Shown: positions 59,217 to 59,840 of the stretch, piece by piece
How positions within the stretch are numbered: the stretch's first letter is position 1
How the letters are laid out: each line of letters begins with the position of its first letter
From: an uncultured SAR116 cluster alpha proteobacterium
Lineage (GTDB): Bacteria; Pseudomonadota; Alphaproteobacteria; Puniceispirillales; Marisalimonadaceae
Length of the DNA: 59,840 nt
Assembly (NCBI GenBank): GCA_902530325.1
Contig: CACAAB010000007.1
Location: 1-59,840 of the forward strand
Direction: 5' to 3'
Position numbers and translations under genes: made by a program
Notes under the pieces: generated by a model
What the model saw: the letters and a program-made list of their open reading frames with translations, nothing else
What the model was told of the DNA's origin: nothing
Database searches by the model: none

Positions 59217-59648
59217 ATGAAAAAAATTAAAATAATCTGTTTTTTTACAATTTCTATTATCTCATTATCTAAATTATCATTTTCAGAACCGTTTGTTGTA
59301 CTAGAGTATAGAGGAAACTCAGATAGTGGTTATCACAATTCTGACAATCTTTTTTTACAAGACCTAAATTATAGTACAAATCATGTAGTATTAAAAAATG
59401 AAACGTTAAGTGACATTATGTTAAATTATTATGGTTCCAGTTCGTTTAATAATAAAATTTTAAGTTTAGCTATTGTTGACTTCAATAAGAAAGCCTTTGT
59501 TAGAAACAACCCTAATTATTTATATTCAGGTAAAAAGTTATACTTGCCAAGCATAAATGAAATTAAAAATTTGATAATAAAAAAAGATAAAATTTTTAAA
59601 AATAACAATTCATCAATTACGTCACAAATATATTTTTTTGGAGGATAA
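59217..59648 (+). CDS. Exported LysM/FimV-like protein
   Basis: A 143-residue exported protein. The signal peptide is about 1-24 (ending LSFS). Residues about 57-115 form a LysM-like domain of the FimV type: HVVLKNETLSDIMLNYYG, then ILSLAIVDFNKKAFVRNNPN and YLYSGKKLYLP. The domain binds peptidoglycan. ATG 59217 has GGAG 8 bases upstream; a TTG eight codons earlier lies inside flgT. It starts 4 bases after flgT, so it probably helps anchor the ring to the cell wall. Confidence 0.75.
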   Translation: MKKIKIICFFTISIISLSKLSFSEPFVVLEYRGNSDSGYHNSDNLFLQDLNYSTNHVVLKNETLSDIMLNYYGSSSFNNKILSLAIVDFNKKAFVRNNPNYLYSGKKLYLPSINEIKNLIIKKDKIFKNNNSSITSQIYFFGG

Positions 59649-59651
59649 TTG

Positions 59652-59840
59652 ATGTTAAGAAGAATAATAAAACAAATTTTCTGTATTATTCTAATTTTTT
59701 TTATAAATAAACAAGCTCTTGCAATTACAGGTGAAGAAATTTCTAAGAAAGTTTCGCATTGGTTAAGCAAAGAGGGTGTTAAAGGAGTTCCTATCTTTTC
59801 AAAAAATAGTTTTTTTAAAGACTGTAGTAGCGAGCTTGAA
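59652..59840 (+). CDS. FlgA-like P-ring assembly chaperone, N-terminal part
   Basis: An open frame of 63 codons runs off the right edge. It begins with a signal peptide (residues 1-24, basic MLRRIIKQ, then a hydrophobic core, ending ALA). The following ITGEEISKKVSHWLSK and VPIFSKNSFFKDCSSELE resemble the FlgA start, where a helix is followed by a strand and a conserved cysteine. Its place after flgP, flgT and a LysM gene fits FlgA, which folds the P ring. Only the N-terminus is visible. Confidence 0.55.
   Translation, partial: MLRRIIKQIFCIILIFFINKQALAITGEEISKKVSHWLSKEGVKGVPIFSKNSFFKDCSSELE

Overview
The window is AT-rich (roughly 30% G+C) bacterial chromosome with densely packed genes, short intergenic gaps and many ATGA/TAATG overlaps. 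The gene content suggests a free-living, motile marine alphaproteobacterium with a streamlined genome: urease, an alphaproteobacterial-type Fur, an MbfA-type iron exporter, glucosylglycerate metabolism, many hydroxy-acid and acyl-CoA enzymes, and a sigma-54-dependent flagellum. That placement is inferred from gene content. No rRNA, tRNA, CRISPR array, insertion sequence or phage gene was recognised.

Left part (1-14.8 kb): scattered small-molecule catabolism. It holds a tartrate/D-malate-type dehydrogenase, a NIPSNAP protein, an FMN 2-hydroxy-acid dehydrogenase, an HSL-type esterase, a 10-TM metal exporter, a GAF protein, a haloalkane-dehalogenase-like hydrolase, a glycosyltransferase, a GST, a glycerate 2-kinase, a crotonase, a lytic transglycosylase and a nitroreductase.

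14.8-19.9 kb: an MFS transporter followed by a three-gene glucosylglycerate block (phosphatase, glucosyl-3-phosphoglycerate synthase, GH13 sugar phosphorylase). The block could make and recycle this nitrogen-free compatible solute, and the glycerate 2-kinase at 11-12 kb would absorb the glycerate released.

19.9-24.7 kb: a complete urease cluster on the minus strand (ureD-A-B-C-E-F-G), with an MBL-fold hydrolase upstream.

26-38.7 kb: acyl-CoA and sugar-acid catabolism. It includes a CaiB-type CoA-transferase, an MFS transporter, a Gate-domain membrane protein, a thiolase, a crotonase and a split pair of acyl-CoA dehydrogenases. A four-carbon sugar-acid module follows (RraA-like protein, DUF1537 kinase, ABM protein, isopropylmalate-dehydrogenase-like enzyme).

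38.7-44.2 kb: an iron locus with mbfA, a FutA/FbpA-type ferric-binding protein, an SDR, fur and an FbpB/FutB permease. Several Fur-box-like sequences lie in front of mbfA, futA and the SDR, and an Irr-type (ICE-like) dyad lies in front of fur. A second tartrate-dehydrogenase-type gene and threonine synthase follow.

46.5-59.8 kb: a flagellar region with an unusual insert. Recognisable parts are a FliL-like protein, a hook/rod protein, an flhA-flhF-flhG-fliA operon, and an flgP-flgT-LysM-flgA-like operon. Three near-consensus sigma-54 sites precede flhA, flgP and the rod/hook gene. Between fliL and the rod gene lies a run of mostly small uncharacterised genes: a cNMP-binding protein, a tiny peptide/sRNA unit with its own terminator, a ParA ATPase with a coiled-coil partner, and a four-gene operon headed by a nitrile-hydratase-leader-like (NHLP-like) protein. 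FlhF lacks canonical G2/G3 GTPase motifs and FlhG lacks the N-terminal FlhF-activating motif. This block is the best candidate for undescribed biology in the window.
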